Source: Exophiala sp. HKRS030 (Eukaryota; Ascomycota; Eurotiomycetes; Chaetothyriales; Herpotrichiellaceae). From it: 64,000 bases of DNA. Position numbers and translations under genes: made by a program. Shown one piece after another: positions 1 through 12,700 of this stretch (within the stretch, counting starts at the first letter, position 1; the number at the start of each line of letters is the position of its first letter). The notes under the pieces were generated by a model. It was not told where the DNA came from and did not search any database. It saw nothing but the letters and a program-made list of their open reading frames with translations. The DNA lies in NCBI GenBank assembly GCA_023897205.1, contig JAHWDD010000005.1, positions 2,418,001 to 2,482,000 on the forward strand. The letters run 5' to 3'.

Positions 1-707
1 CAAAAAAGAGAACACACGAGGCCACGTATAAGCATTTCGAACTTTGACCACTGCCTTTTAATTTGCCCTATTTCTTTGTTCTTGAGTCCAGGGTCGTGTC
101 AGCCTAGGTCTCTCTATCCCCGTCTCCGTCCGAGACTTTATGTGGTACTCGCTTGGTCCGTCCAAACTGAGAGGTCATTCGTTTTGGCCCTGGATGCGTG
201 TCGTGGATTCGAGCCTCGCGGAGGCACTGCGCGCGACCGTCGAGAATGACGGTGTCTTCCTTGCACCCAGCCTGACCAATGTCCACAAAAAAACCGGTTC
301 GTCGAAAGCGTCCCGGTTATCGAAACGTAGTGTAATACAGGGCTTGGCCAGGTTCCTGCAAGCCGGGCTTTTCCTTTTTCTGACCAGGCACGGTGTCGAT
401 ATGCTCTGGCATTCGTTGTGTCGACAACACGCTTGACTGGAACTCCGTACATGGTGGACGATCCCTCGTCACGAATTTGTCCGCCTTCCGGCCACGCTCA
501 CAGTATACATCAGCGCTTCCTTCATGAGTTGACACTGACTTTTCTCATCTCAGTTCAGATGTCGTCTAGGGGGAGAGAAGATGAGAGAGAGCATCGCGAA
601 AGGCGGCAGGATGGTGGGGAGGAGAAAAAAAGAGTCCCACCATGCCCAAAAGGTCGTGTCCATTGAATCATTCGATTCGTAAACTTCGTCTGAGGGTCAT
701 CCTTGGT
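1..707. other. gene-free left edge
   Basis: No reading frame here resembles a known protein; the frames of 60-100 codons on both strands are mutually overlapping and low-quality. The stretch includes ACTCCGTAC at 442-450, a variant of the motif repeated in this window. It probably holds the 3' flank of BUD23, whose stop codon lies at 708. Confidence 0.5.
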
Positions 708-1526
708 TCAAAACTTGGGCCCTCTCCTTCTCCCAGTGTATTTGGAGTCTGTCTTCACGACCTTTCCTTTGCTCCTCATCTTCTCCTTCTTGTTCATGAC
801 CCACTGTTTACTGCCCTTGACATCCCCCTTCCGTCCGTTGCGGTGCATGGCTTCTCTCATCCTGCGGCCGTCTTCGATATCGACATTGTCCATCCTCGAC
901 ACGGTCCCCGTGATGTCTCCACCACCGACACTCAGCACGAGATAGGTCTTGACGTTCTTGGTGCCACCGTCGTCCTCGAGGATGCCGGCGCCGAAACCGG
1001 CTCGTACGGCGGCCTGACTTATCATAGTCCTCTGCTGCTCGTTCTTCGGGTAGAACTGGCACACGGCGCGCCCTCCTCTTCGCAACGAGGCGTACAGGCC
1101 GTCGAAAAACCGGCGGAGTCTGCCTTCGGGGCTCACACCGCTGGTCTCGGCGTTGCAGAGCCACTGGACGGCACTGATGCTGATGGCGGCGTCGAACGCG
1201 CCCGCGCGGAACGGTACGCCCTGCCCCATGTCGGCGAGGAAGAGATCGCCCTCGACACTCTCGCGTTGCAGGGCGATGTCCAGCATGCTGGGGGAGATGT
1301 CCATGCCGACCCAGATGTGGCCGTCTTCAGAGAGTATCTCGCCGGAGAGACCGGAGCCACAGCCTATGTCGAGTATGAAGGAAGGGTTATCGAGATCGAG
1401 AAGTTCGAGGGCGCGGTTGGTCATGGACGCTTGGATGGCTTGGATACGTGAGGAGGTGGTGTATTTGGCAGACTCGGTGTCATTGTAGTAGAGATCGGGC
1501 GGGAGGAGGTCTTCGGGGCGAGACAT
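708..1526 (-). CDS. BUD23: 18S rRNA (guanine-N7) methyltransferase Bud23
   Basis: Intronless gene of 272 aa that matches the usual Bud23/WBSCR22 length. It should methylate the N7 of one conserved guanine in 18S rRNA during small-subunit maturation, acting with Trm112 as stabilising partner (family knowledge). The N-terminus carries the family opening (PEDLLPPDLYYND); the Rossmann-fold SAM motif I is ILDIGCGSGLSGE at about residues 49-61, followed by an acidic motif II (GMDIS). The C-terminus is the basic Bud23-specific tail, with KKEKMRSKGK and a final Arg/Lys-rich segment ending RRRGPKF. The ATG lies at 1524-1526. The gene is divergent from NAA38, with about 600 bp between the start codons. 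A long frame on the opposite strand is a codon-bias shadow. Identification is firm. Confidence 0.95.
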   Translation of the reverse strand: MSRPEDLLPPDLYYNDTESAKYTTSSRIQAIQASMTNRALELLDLDNPSFILDIGCGSGLSGEILSEDGHIWVGMDISPSMLDIALQRESVEGDLFLADMGQGVPFRAGAFDAAISISAVQWLCNAETSGVSPEGRLRRFFDGLYASLRRGGRAVCQFYPKNEQQRTMISQAAVRAGFGAGILEDDGGTKNVKTYLVLSVGGGDITGTVSRMDNVDIEDGRRMREAMHRNGRKGDVKGSKQWVMNKKEKMRSKGKVVKTDSKYTGRRRGPKF

Positions 1527-2123
1527 GGTGACAAACTGGAAGTTCGAGGAAGATCTCTGGAGAGGAAGACGGAGGTGGTTCAGGGCAAGTCATTAGGTTT
1601 GGTGTCGTCGAACAGGACGGTGTGAAATAAATTTCTGGGGGAGAAATGCAGCGCACCACGGTTTAGCCGACAGCCTTGCGGTACTTGTCGATAAGGCCTA
1701 GCCTTGTCAAACGAGAGAAGGATACCATGTCCGAGGGGATTGACACGAAAGATACAGACCAGTGCGCTTATTGAAGAACGCGCACGTGAAGCAAACACCA
1801 CATTTCCCTCCATTCTATCGAAGAAAGTAGTAATAAAACACTGAATGTCAACCTCCAAACTTGAGACAATAGGGTGGCCAGGTCGATACGAGTACGAAGG
1901 ACTTGGTGGACGCATTAACTTTTCGCCGGGAAAGCCGCCAAGCCATCATTACCTCTTCCTCTGAAGCGTCAGGCTCGAATGAACTTACATTAATTAGTTG
2001 GTCCATGATCCCCATAAGAGGAATCAGCTTACCATGCACAGGCACTCAGCATGATAACCCAGTGTGGGAGGATACAAAGGGACTGTTTTTTGGTTTTCCT
2101 CGTTTGAAACATTCCCAGTCGAG
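1527..2123. promoter_or_regulatory. divergent BUD23/NAA38 intergenic region
   Basis: A 597-bp gap between two divergent start codons, so it must hold both promoters and 5' leaders. A 65-codon frame on the minus strand (1848-2045) is the only mild coding suggestion and has no recognisable relatives. No TATA box or other element could be assigned with confidence. Confidence 0.45.
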
Positions 2124-2573
2124 ATGGAGCAAGCTGAAGCTGCCCAATTCCTGGAGTCTTTGCTGGGAAAGACGTTACATGTGACCGCTCCTGATGGTAA
2201 CACCGCATCTACGATGATCATCTAAACAATTCTATTGACAACTCGTAACAGGGCGGCTCTTTACGGGGACATTTCGGTGTACCGACAAGGTAAAGCTCCG
2301 TGGAAACACGTTCAGGTTTTGTTGTATACTGACGCACCGTAGGATAGCAATATCATTCTATCGAGTACCTTTGAATACAGAATGCCATCAAAGACTGTCG
2401 AGGCAGCAGCCATTGGCAAGCTGAAGTCTACAGGACAGGCAAGCCGAAGTGACATGACCTCGAGATTCGTGGGACTCATTGTAGTACCGGGAAATCAGAT
2501 CACCAAGCTAGAGGTTGAGGAACGCAGAGAGTGGCCCAGTGGACAGTCTTTATCACTCAGAGGGAAATCATGA
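2124..2573 (+). CDS. NAA38: NatC auxiliary subunit Naa38 (LSM-domain protein)
   Basis: Three exons: 2124-2196, 2252-2289 and 2343-2573, giving 113 aa; all joins keep frame and use GT-AG. The protein is a single Sm/LSM fold. The Sm1 motif begins FLESLLGKTLHVTAPDGR and continues LFTGTFRCTDKDSNIIL across two introns; the Sm2-like end is GLIVVPGNQITKLEVEE. These features match LSMD1/NAA38 (Mak31 in yeast), the small auxiliary subunit of the NatC N-terminal acetyltransferase that works with Naa30 and Naa35. A ring-forming LSM2-8 subunit is less likely because the loop between the Sm motifs and the Sm2 sequence fit Naa38 better. The start was chosen because it opens the LSM fold immediately. It is divergent from BUD23. 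Confidence 0.85.
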
Positions 2574-3709
2574 AACTCCATAACCCTGGGCTGTAACGAG
2601 TACGGCTAGGCTTCAAGGAGGGTTTCGACGCATATTCTTAGTCAGGTGAGATTATCAGGTACCTGGGTGATGAGCGGCAAGCCAGTCGCGATGGAAACGA
2701 AACGTGGCGAGCCTAGGGAGTATCAGCATATTATCCGCATGTGGTCGCCTCGCTTCAGGCCAAAGATTCTGGAAGAGGCCGAAGACGGGGGGAGAGGAGA
2801 GGAGGGTTCGGTGCCAAGGGAAACTAGGCGACAGGCTGAAGGGCCCGTTTGGCTCGCTTGGTGAATGTGTGTCCCCCGACGGGCTCGGAGGCTGCATCAC
2901 ATAATGAGCCAGAGCGATGGGTGGTCCGGGAGTCATTATTAGGTACCTACCTACGCAGCAGACTTACGGAGCATTATTACTGTAGTTATTACGGAGTACC
3001 TGGCTTATTATTGCCTCCAAGCACTCAACTGGTTGGGCGGAGACTGAAAAGCATCAACCACAAAAGCATCTCAGAACTCCGTACTTCCTACAGTATTGTT
3101 TCCAGCCTTCCTCCCGATCATTATCTTCCGTATCTTCCGCCTGCATCTTGTATATTCTGACGCTGTTTGTTCCATCGACTTCGCTACGCCGGTCTTTTTG
3201 ACGCTTTTACGGGTTAGTAGTCATTCTCTCTTATGCTCCTTTGCCAGAAACGGTGACGCAACGCTGTTTCACCACATGGCCCCATGCGACAATCTGGCTC
3301 TCCCTGGCCGGGACCGTCGTGACTGGCTTGCTAAATAGCTCATATTCAATCGTCCTTACATGGCCAGCTGCTAACCAGTCAGTTCTGTTGCCAGCAGGCA
3401 CCGACGTAGAATCCGGTCGCCTTCGTTGACCCGATCGTACGATCAGAATCCCTTCGTCGTCTCTCTACCTGGATGAAGCGAACACACCGCCGAGACGAGA
3501 CTCAGCTTCAGCCTCCCGTCGGTTTGCGACTTGAATCGACTTGAGCATACGGCAAGTGTGCTCCTTCCCGAGTTCACCGAATCAAGTCGCCAAAACGCAT
3601 TCCTCAAAGCGGCTGCTTATCTCACTCCTCAAACCTCCTTGAACCTTTCACGACCCATTCCTACCTTCCTCTTTCTCCCGCCACTCCCCCCAAGCTTTCG
3701 CTCATTTCA
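2574..3709. other. intergenic region upstream of the PPZ phosphatase gene
   Basis: A gap of 1.1 kb between two plus-strand genes, with no credible coding frame. It holds one exact TACGGAGTA at 2990-2998, a partial copy (TACGGAG) at 2965-2971 and ACTCCGTAC at 3076-3084. The last 200 bp before 3710 are pyrimidine-rich (CTCCTCAAACCTCC, CTTCCTCTTTCTCCC), as often seen before starts of expressed fungal genes, so this is probably the leader of the phosphatase mRNA. Confidence 0.5.
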
Positions 3710-5441
3710 ATGGGCCAACAACAGTCAAAGAACAGTGATGGAAGCAGAACTCCTTTGAAAAGCGGCTCCTCCTCCAACTTAGCCACTGAAACACTGCAAC
3801 AATATCCCTCCATATCCAAGTCGGATACAAAAGAAAGCACTTCCAGGTCTATACGGTCCTCGATCAGGAGCAAGATCAAAAACTCGATAGACGAAAAGAA
3901 CAATGACAGTCCAAGAGCTTCAGGCTCGGCCTTAGACGGAGGGGACGCCAGTTCAATCGCCAGCGGCCGTTCAGGCTCATCCAGGCCGCCGAGAGAAAAG
4001 ATCACCAATGCGGCTCTGGTAGAATCCCCGGTCTCGCCCACAGACGCAGATGATGAGATACCCTCTCCAGGTACAAGCACACCAGCACGTCCGCCGTCGC
4101 CCACCTCGAAATCCGTCGGAAAAGGCCACAAGTCGGTAGACCGTGCTCAGCGAACAGGAGAGGTAGGCGCTGTTTCGGATGAAGGACCACACCAGGCGCA
4201 CCATCACTCATCGGCGCAGAAAGCCGGCGATTCGATCCTGGTCAAGCGTGAGAACCAGATCAATCCCCGGGCGCCAGAGACCAAGGCTTCTTTACGAGCC
4301 AAACTAGCAGAACTGCCCGGTGCATCACCAGGAGGAGGCATGGGAATCGGCGACGTCAATGATATGGACCTTGACGACATGATTTCTCGGCTCTTGGATG
4401 CTGGCTATAGTACCAAGGTTACGAAAGCAGTATGCCTGAAGAATGCTGAGATCACCGCCATTTGTACAGCTGTACGAGAAGTGCTTCTGTCTCAGCCGGC
4501 TTTACTGGAATTGAACGCCCCTGTGAAGATTGTGGGCGACATCCATGGCCAGTATAATGATTTGATCCGACTTTTCGAGATGTGCGGCTTCCCTCCCAAC
4601 GCAAACTTCCTCTTCCTAGGAGATTATGTTGATCGTGGCAAACAATCCCTCGAAACGATCCTGCTGCTATTCTGCTATAAATTGAAGTACCCGGAGAATT
4701 TCTTCATTCTACGAGGCAATCATGAATGCGCCAATGTGACGCGCGTCTATGGCTTCTACGATGAATGCAAACGAAGGTGCAATATCAAGATCTGGAAGAC
4801 GTTCATCGATACCTTCAATTGCTTGCCCATTGCTGCGATTGTTGCAGACAAAATCTTCTGTGTCCATGGGGGACTCTCGCCCAGTTTATCTCACATGGAC
4901 GACATTCGTCAAATTGCCCGACCAACCGATGTCCCCGACTATGGCTTGCTCAATGATCTACTATGGAGTGACCCTGCAGATATGGAACAAGACTGGGATT
5001 CGAACGAACGTGGAGTTAGTTACTGCTTTGGCAAGAAAGTCATAGTGGATTTTCTTCAGAGGCATGATTTCGACTTGGTCTGCCGGGCACACATGGTGGT
5101 TGAGGACGGCTATGAATTTTTCAACGACAGACTCCTGGTCACCGTTTTTTCTGCGCCAAACGTGAGTCATTTCGTTTTTACGGGATGAGTAGAGCTGACT
5201 TTGAATAGTATTGTGGCGAGTTTGACAATTGGGGCGCCGTTATGTCGGTGTCCAGCAATCTCCTATGTAGCTTTGAACTCCTGAAGCCCCTCGACTCGAG
5301 TGCTCTGAAGAGTCACATCAAACGAGGCAGGAATGCACGGCAGAATATGCTCAACAGTCCGGTATGTGGATTACTTTCCAACTCTTGGTCCCAGCTAACA
5401 ACCTCGCACAGCCTGCACAAGTATCGGCCCAGAGTTTCTAA
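3710..5441 (+). CDS. PPZ1: Serine/threonine protein phosphatase PP-Z
   Basis: Three exons: 3710-5161, 5209-5361 and 5412-5441, giving 544 aa. It starts [12 protein letters not shown], a classic N-myristoylation context (Gly2). A Ser-rich, low-complexity N-terminal half of about 235 residues follows, then a PP1-like catalytic domain. The metal-binding and catalytic signatures are all present in order: GDIHG, GDYVDRG, GNHE, then HGG and the SAPNYCGEFDN segment that spans intron 1. This N-terminal extension plus PP1-type core is the hallmark of fungal PPZ phosphatases, which act in salt tolerance, cation homeostasis and cell integrity and are restrained by Hal3-type inhibitors (family knowledge). 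The C-terminus ([11 protein letters not shown], ending QVSAQSF) is supplied by two small exons. Plain PP1 is excluded by the long N-terminus. Confidence 0.94.
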
Positions 5442-6773
5442 ACAAAACACATCCGTCGATAAATACACCGCATTAGTGACGGTGGCCAGGCGCAACGATG
5501 CCCCTTGATTTGCATGCGGACTATGAACCTGAGATCGAAAGCACTATACGGCCCAAGAATGGAACATCAACAGACTTCAGCAGCTAAGGCTGATCCGGGT
5601 CTAATTTAGCGGTGGTGCACTTGACCTCCACGGTTCTCGATCTATAGGCGTTGGAAAGGCATGCAACCAAGGTCTTGATGTTGAAAACACAGGCGGCGTT
5701 GGACGATATACTGCATTAGGGCGATTCTTGACGATACAAGGCCATGCCAGAGAAAAGCCCGCTGTGGCTTGCATAAACTCAGCCATGGGAAGAATGCGAA
5801 GTATGTGCTTGAGGATGGGTGGTTTTCATCGGTTTGGGAAGATTGGAAGCGGCCACAAGATGGGCAACATGGGGGCCAGACATTGACGACGAAGAGAAGT
5901 AATGTGATGAACTTTTGGCAAAGGGACTGAATCCATCTTCAGCTGTACCGAATTATTTTTGTTGGAATGCTTTACACAAGAAATACATACTCTTCTCAGG
6001 CCCTGGGTCCAAGCTTAGTAAGACATGTTCACATTTTTAAAAAAAAATACCCAAGCGACACAGTAGATTGTCACAGTAGACGCGCTAGTAGGAGGATTTC
6101 TGGATGAAACGGCTGGTATTATTGGAGACTCGTTCATTGAGAAGTTGCGTTGCCCTGACCGGAAACCCGGTTGTGAGTAGCTGGGAGTGGTAGAGGGCCC
6201 ATTAAGAGGCGGCTGACAAGGGTTAAATAGCTGACGCGATAGGCGGGCGGCGCGTCGCGTGGGAGAACAGATTTGGCGATTGTCGGTGGTGGTGGTGATG
6301 CTGAGGGTGCTCGAGGGTTGCAGCCTGTGGGCAGATTTGTAGCAGCAGGTCATCTCCACCTCTCAGTACTCAATCAATCAGCTATACGGGGTCGTTACCC
6401 TTCCGCACCGCACCTAATCCATTGTCCTCTCTGCCCATGCCTGCGTTCACTTTGCTCTATAGTTTCCTCTGACAACCACGAGCATCTTTCTGTGTGTGAT
6501 CCAAATCACAGTCTTTGATCCCGTCTACTCTCGAATCCCCCCAAACTCTTCAGAGACCGGAATCCTGAGACGGCTGCACGGTGCACTCCCGCTGCACACC
6601 TCTCCATACAGCCTCTCACCTGTGTCGATCACTCTCCTCCCACGGAAAGCTCTGAGCATCTGACAATTCTCTACCGGAGTTCCTGAACATACATAATCTT
6701 CTTCACACGCACCACCTGGCTGTTTTGATTGCCTTTCCAAAGGTGGCCTGCGAGGCCACTAACAAATGCAACC
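5442..6773. other. intergenic region between PPZ1 and CAC2
   Basis: A tandem-gene gap of 1.3 kb. Frames of 60-114 codons occur on both strands but none is recognisable or has plausible splice extensions. The region should include the PPZ 3' UTR and the CAC2 promoter; the segment 6260-6530 is rich in GGTGGT and CTCT runs. Nothing else seen. Confidence 0.45.
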
Positions 6774-9203
6774 ATGAAGGCTGGACCGCTTCTCATAACA
6801 TGGCACAATGATAATCAGCCCATCTACTCTGTTCACTTTGATCCTCGTGGAAAAGGTAGATTGGCAACTGCTGGAAAGTGAGTCCACCACTGTTCAAACA
6901 TAAGATACGTCCACTGACCATCCTCCCAGTGACAACAATGTCCGGGTATGAACATTGCAACCATCACTCCTCGTACCTCAGCTAACGGCTTCAAGTTATG
7001 GAGCATTGAAGCTCAAGGAGAAGAGAGGAAGGTTACCTACTTATCCACACTTACAAGACATACTCAACCTGTAAATGTCGTTCGATTCTGTCCCAAAGGT
7101 CAGTGTCTGCGGTTAAATTATGTCTCACTTTGCTCACACAATCACAGGGGAAATGCTAGCCTCGGCCGGAGACGATGGCAATGTCCTCCTTTGGGTCCCT
7201 TCCGAGTCTGCTATTACTACCTTGAGCGAAGAGCATGCGGATGACAAGGAAACATGGAGGATAAAGCACATGTGCAGAACCTCCAGCGGAGCAGAAATAT
7301 ACGATCTCGCATGGTCTCCTGATGGTCAATATTTTATTACAGGCGGAGTCGACAATACGGCTAGAATATTCAACGCACACACTGGTTTGATGTCCCCGTT
7401 TCCGCACAGGAAGAAGCTATACTGACAATTGCAGGTGCCATGATACGACAAATAGCAGAACATAATCACTTCGTGCAAGGTGTTGCTTGGGATCCTCTCA
7501 ACGAATTCGTTGCAACTCAATCGTCTGATCGATCCGTACATATTTACGCTCTGAAGCTCAAGGATGGCACCGCTACCCTCTCGACACATGGCAAATTCAA
7601 CAAGATGGATTTACCTGCTAGACGTATATCTTCAAACAGTCCCGCGCCGGTAGAATCGGCACATCGTGCGTCGAATGCCAGTGCAAACAATTTATCGATT
7701 GCCTCTCCTGCACCCTCAAATCCTGGAACACCTCTGACGACACCTCTTCCCATGGACCCCCCAATGATCACTTCGAGCCGCCGTTCCTCTTTTGGATCAT
7801 CACCCTCATTTCGCCGCTCAGCTTCTCCCGCGCCATCGCTCCCTTTGCCAGCTGTGCGACCAGAAATCTCCTCCCCTAGTCTCAACGCAGCCATGGGCCT
7901 GGCTGTCAAGAACACGAATATCTACCACAACGAAACACTGACGTCTTTCTTTCGTCGCCTGTCCTTTTCGCCGGACGGAAGCTTGCTATTCACCCCTGCA
8001 GGTCATTACAAGCAAGCATTTCCCAGTGCGGTTGACCCTGTAAAAGCTATCGAGGACGTTTCAAATACCGTCTACATCTATACCCGAGCTGGCTTCAACA
8101 AACCTCCTATTGCGCATCTACCTGGACACAAGAAACCGTCCGTTGCCGTTAAGTGTTCTCCGGTCCTTTATACCCTCCGTTCAACCACGAAACCTACCAA
8201 CCATATCACCATTGACACCTCGTCAGCCAGCGAAGAGATACCTTTGCTTCCAGAGGCTATCACGGCTGGAACTCCCACGTCCATCATGGAGCCCCCGTCC
8301 CTCACGACTGCTACATCCGTTCCCGAATCGATGTCAGCACCTTCTCCAAGGAATACAGCTGATGGCGACTCATCCTCTTCCCCTGCCTTTGCGTTGCCGT
8401 ATCGGATGATCTACGCTGTCGCCACTCAGGATGCAGTGTTTGTCTATGATACTCAGCAGATGACCCCTATCTGTGTCGTGAGCAATTTGCATTATGCAAC
8501 ATTCTCTGACCTGACTTGGTAAGCTATATACAATGATGATTGAAGTTTGCCTCTAACCCTATATAGGTCGAATGACGGATTGACACTACTTATGTCCTCG
8601 ACCGATGGGTACTGCTCTACATTGGCCTTTTCACCTGGCGAACTGGGCCAGGTTTACACAGGACCTCACCCGACCTACAACCACCCTGTTATCTCGACTT
8701 CTATTCCTCTCCCCACTTCGTCTGCAGGATCTACCCCGATGCCGACGCCTACTGCCACAGCTTCTCCTTCGTTGACAAAAGCATCTCCAGTACATGGCCC
8801 TGTGTCACACCAGTCTCCAGCTCCATTCGTTGTCCGTCCTGGCAGTCCAGCTAGATCCAACTCTCAATCATCTATTGCCACAATGGCATCCATACAGACC
8901 ACGAGTCTACAAAATAATCCAACCCCAACCATGGGTCATGTACCACTGGTGACGGCTGCTAATTCAGGCCCACCCGTGGCCATACCACCAATGTCAACAC
9001 CACCACAGACACCAGCAAGTGTACATGGTGGACATCATTCTGCGACCAGCTCCATCAGCGGAAGTGTCCTGGGCAAGAGGGACGTTGGTGCAACAAGCGA
9101 AAGCGAGAAGGAGGAGAATAAGACGAAGAAGAGAAGAATAGCACCCACACTTGTTGGGCCATCGGGCTCAACGGAATCTTCAAAGGAAGATGGAAAACCC
9201 TGA
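6774..9203 (+). CDS. CAC2: Chromatin assembly factor 1 subunit B (WD40)
   Basis: Six exons: 6774-6877, 6930-6945 (16 nt), 6996-7098, 7148-7384, 7435-8518 and 8567-9203, giving 726 aa with every join in frame. The N-terminus MKAGPLLITWHNDNQPIYSV, followed by VHFDPRGKGRLATAGNDNNVRLW, is typical of the p60/Cac2 subunit of CAF-1, which deposits newly made H3-H4 onto replicated DNA. Further WD40 repeats are visible (LASAGDDGNVLLW, DLAWSPDGQYFITGGVDNTARIF, VAWDPLNEFVATQSSDRSVHIY, LSFSPDGSLLF, WSNDGLTLLMSSTDGY). A Ser/Pro-rich insert of about 100 residues (near 7620-7900) interrupts the propeller, and the last 200 residues are a Ser/Thr/Pro tail ending in a basic KTKKRR nuclear-localisation-like cluster. 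HIR1 is a related alternative but has a different C-terminal half. Confidence 0.92.
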
Positions 9204-9715
9204 AATCATTCATGTGGTTTCTCTTGTATTAATGGTGGAAGTCTTGAGTTGTTCTAAGCACATTTGGCCCTGATGAGGCCTCCGGATATGAGCATGGCGC
9301 TGGCATTTCGACCAAGACTGACCAACACGAACAATGGGACTGGTCATTTCTCGGTTAGGAGAAAACGACATCATAATGTGATGCCGAGAGGATAGCAATG
9401 AATACCTATCTAGTGTAGTTGTTCAGTTGTAAGAGCGTACAAATGTTCTTCAGATATCCATCCTCAGTAGATTGCACTTTAGGCAGATATGAGCACGTGA
9501 TCTCGCGTTTGTGCCAATGTCGTCACTTTTCAATAGAGACAAAAGTCCACGGTGCAGACTTGTCACCATGACAGAGCCCATGCAGAATCCTGCGCCTGCG
9601 AACTCTGCCTTACTCCTGGCTGCATAAACCGAGGGTTTTCCAACATCCAATCTTGAACGGGGTATTCGAGCGCGATGATCAGGCTCTTTCTTCCCCGCTA
9701 AATTGAAGTCTCACC
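9204..9715. other. intergenic region between CAC2 and RAD2
   Basis: A 512-bp gap between two plus-strand genes. No coding frame or RNA gene was recognised; it should contain the CAC2 3' UTR and the RAD2 promoter. Confidence 0.45.
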
Positions 9716-12700
9716 ATGGGTGTCACCGGCCTGTGGACTGTCGTTGCGCCCACAGCCCGCCCAACGCAGCTCGCTTCGTTGAACCGCAAACGTCTGGCGG
9801 TCGACGCCTCGATCTGGATCTACCAATTCCTCAAGGCGGTGAGAGACAAAGAAGGCAATGCCCTGCGCAACAGCCACGTCGTCGGGTTCTTTCGCCGCAT
9901 CTGCAAACTGCTGTACTTCGGGATCAAACCTGTCTTCGTGTTTGACGGAGGCGCCCCGATCCTCAAGCGCGAGACGATCCGGAAACGCGCACGGCGCAGG
10001 GAGGGCCGACGGGAAGATGCGGCGCGGACGGCGGGCAAGTTGCTGGCCGTGCAAGTGGCGCGGGCGGCGGAAGAAGAGGAGAAGCGACGAAAGGCCGCGA
10101 GAGACACAGACACAAGACGGGGCGATGATCAGGAGGAACTGCCCGAAGACGAGGAATTGGTATACGTTGACGAGCTGGGCATGTCCGCGCGCGAACGACA
10201 AGCCGGACGGGGGGAAAAGTTTCGCAGAAAGGACCAGTACCATCTCCCAGATCTGGATGTCAGCATAGCAGACATGGGCGCGCCGAACGATCCGAGAATC
10301 ATGTCGCAAGCTGAATTGGAAGACTATGCGCGACAGTTTCACAGTGGGGAGGATGTGAATCTCTACGATTTCAGCAAGATTGACTTTGAAAGTCCCTTCT
10401 TCCTCTCCCTGCCTCCCGGCGATCGATACAATATCCTCAACGCGGCAAGACTCAGAAGTCGCCTGAGAATGGGGTACAGTAAGGAACAGCTGGATGGCAT
10501 GTTTCCGGACAGGATGGCATTCAGCAAGTTTCAAATCGAGAGGGTCAAGGAGAGAAATGAGCTAACGCAGAGGCTTATGGGGATCAACGGGATGAGCGAA
10601 GGAGATTGGCTGATGCACGGGGGTGGTAGGATTGCGGGTGAGAAAGGAAAGGAGTACATTCTTGTGAAAAATGATGGGGTCGAAGGAGGATGGGCCCTTG
10701 GTGTTGTGAGCGATCGCAAGGGAGCCAAGAAAGAGACTGCGATTGATCTGGAAGATGAAGAAGACAAAGCTGATGGAACAGCAGATGAGGAAGAGAATGA
10801 GGACTTTGAGGATGTGGCGATCGAGGGCTTGAACCGAATTCCCAGAGTGTGGGCGAAGAAGAGGAAGGCGGCGGATTTGGAAAGAGATGCGCCGTTTTAT
10901 GATGCGGTCGAAGAAATTGCAAGAAAGAGAAAGGCGGTCTATGAGGCTAGGAGCGCGGCGTCGAAGATCGAGTCTGTTCGCCCGAAAGGGCCCGTGCCAG
11001 CTACAAGTAAGACGGGGAATGCGACGGCAGATGAAGATGATGATGCGCTGTTCGTACCAGAAGACAAGCCTGATGAGGATGGTGGTGCTGATGAATTGTT
11101 CGAGGATGTTCTGCCCGCTGATCCTATTCAAGAAGATGTGGATGATGATCTACAACGAGCAATTGCGATGTCACTAGAAAGAGTCTCTGACGAGGAAGAT
11201 GCCGGAGGGTTTCTGCCGCAGCAATCTAAACCGAGAGAAGCGGAAGACGAGGATGATGATGAAGGCTTCGATCTACAAGCAGCACTTGCAGAATCAAGAA
11301 AGTCTAAGCATGTGGCGAAGACCAACGTTAGGGAACGCACCCCAACACAGAAGCCTAGTCTTCCAACACCACAGTTTGATGGACCTCTACCGTTCGAGTC
11401 CATTAACCTTGGCCATTCTTTACTTGGCAAGAAGAAGTCTAAGAAGATTGAGGAAGACTTATCAGGAGGCTTTGATCGGGATCTAGGAGACGATGCCTTT
11501 CGCAAGGAGAGACCAGCCCAGCCCATGCCCGACTGGTTCAACGCTGCTCCGAGCACGAAAGATCTCAAGCATGCCCCGGAACCGAACAAAGATGACGAGA
11601 TCGACCAAACTGAGAGGCCAGATACGGACATGAATGACAGATTACGCAGACAAGATACGAAAGAGATCATCGACCTAGAAGCAGAAGACGATGGAAAGAA
11701 GAAGGATGATCATGTTATCGAAATTGAGGGAGATGAAGAGGAAGAGGTTCCGGAAATGACACAGCAATCTAATGTCGTTTCAGAGCCTGAAATGCCCGAG
11801 GATGATGTGCCGGTCGTTGACGAAAAAGCGGAAAACGAACGGCGAAAGCGGGACGAGGAGAGAGAAAAGCGATACGAGATGGCACGACAAATCGCAGCTG
11901 AGAATGACACGGATGTTATGTTGATGGACGACGTGGCGGAGAAATCCCAAGCGACACCTCCGAAGCCATCAGACGTACCTCAGTTCAACCCTGCGCCGGA
12001 TGCCTCGACTTTGGGGCCAGAAACTGCAGGGGCAGCAGGTAGTGACTTTGAGGAAGTCGACTGGAGTGAATCGGACTACGGACAGCCAGCGACACCTGGA
12101 TCTCTGGGGACAGTAGACAGTGAGAAACCAAAAGACAAACCACTGGCGAATGCAAACCAGCCTCCTGCTGCTGAAGATGACGATGATGAGGGTGAAGATT
12201 TCGAAGACGTCCAAATGTCCACACCTCCAGCAGCTTTGCCTGCGGTGCGAGAAAGCCTCGCCGCAGAAACATCTATCGATGACGTACTGGACGAGCAACT
12301 TATAGTCGACGAGAGAAATAGTTCGCAACCCCAGGGTACCATTGCCGGAGAAGACTTTGACTATCTCTCCGAGTCCGAGGAAGAACTCATGCGACAGCTT
12401 GCCGTTGAAGCGGAAGAACATGCCCGGTTTGTTTCGTCTCTGCACCACCAGAGAACCTCGGAACAGGCGATGCGCGACTACGAAAACGAACTGAAACAAC
12501 TCCGCAATCAACAGAAAAAGGACCGCCGTGACGCGGACGAAGTCACCCAGGTCATGGTGCAAGAGTGTCAAGCCCTGCTCCGCCTTTTCGGCATCCCTTA
12601 TATCACGGCGCCGATGGAGGCCGAAGCCCAATGCGCCGAGCTGGTCCGCCTTGGTCTCGTCGACGGCATCGTCACCGACGACTCGGACATTTTCCTCTTC

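Noticed and set aside
642..1451. 269-codon plus-strand frame across BUD23
   Set aside because: It is entirely antisense to a clear Bud23 gene and shows no domain; a codon-bias shadow.
1848..2045. 65-codon minus-strand frame upstream of NAA38
   Set aside because: Begins oddly, with no recognisable relatives and no plausible splice extension.
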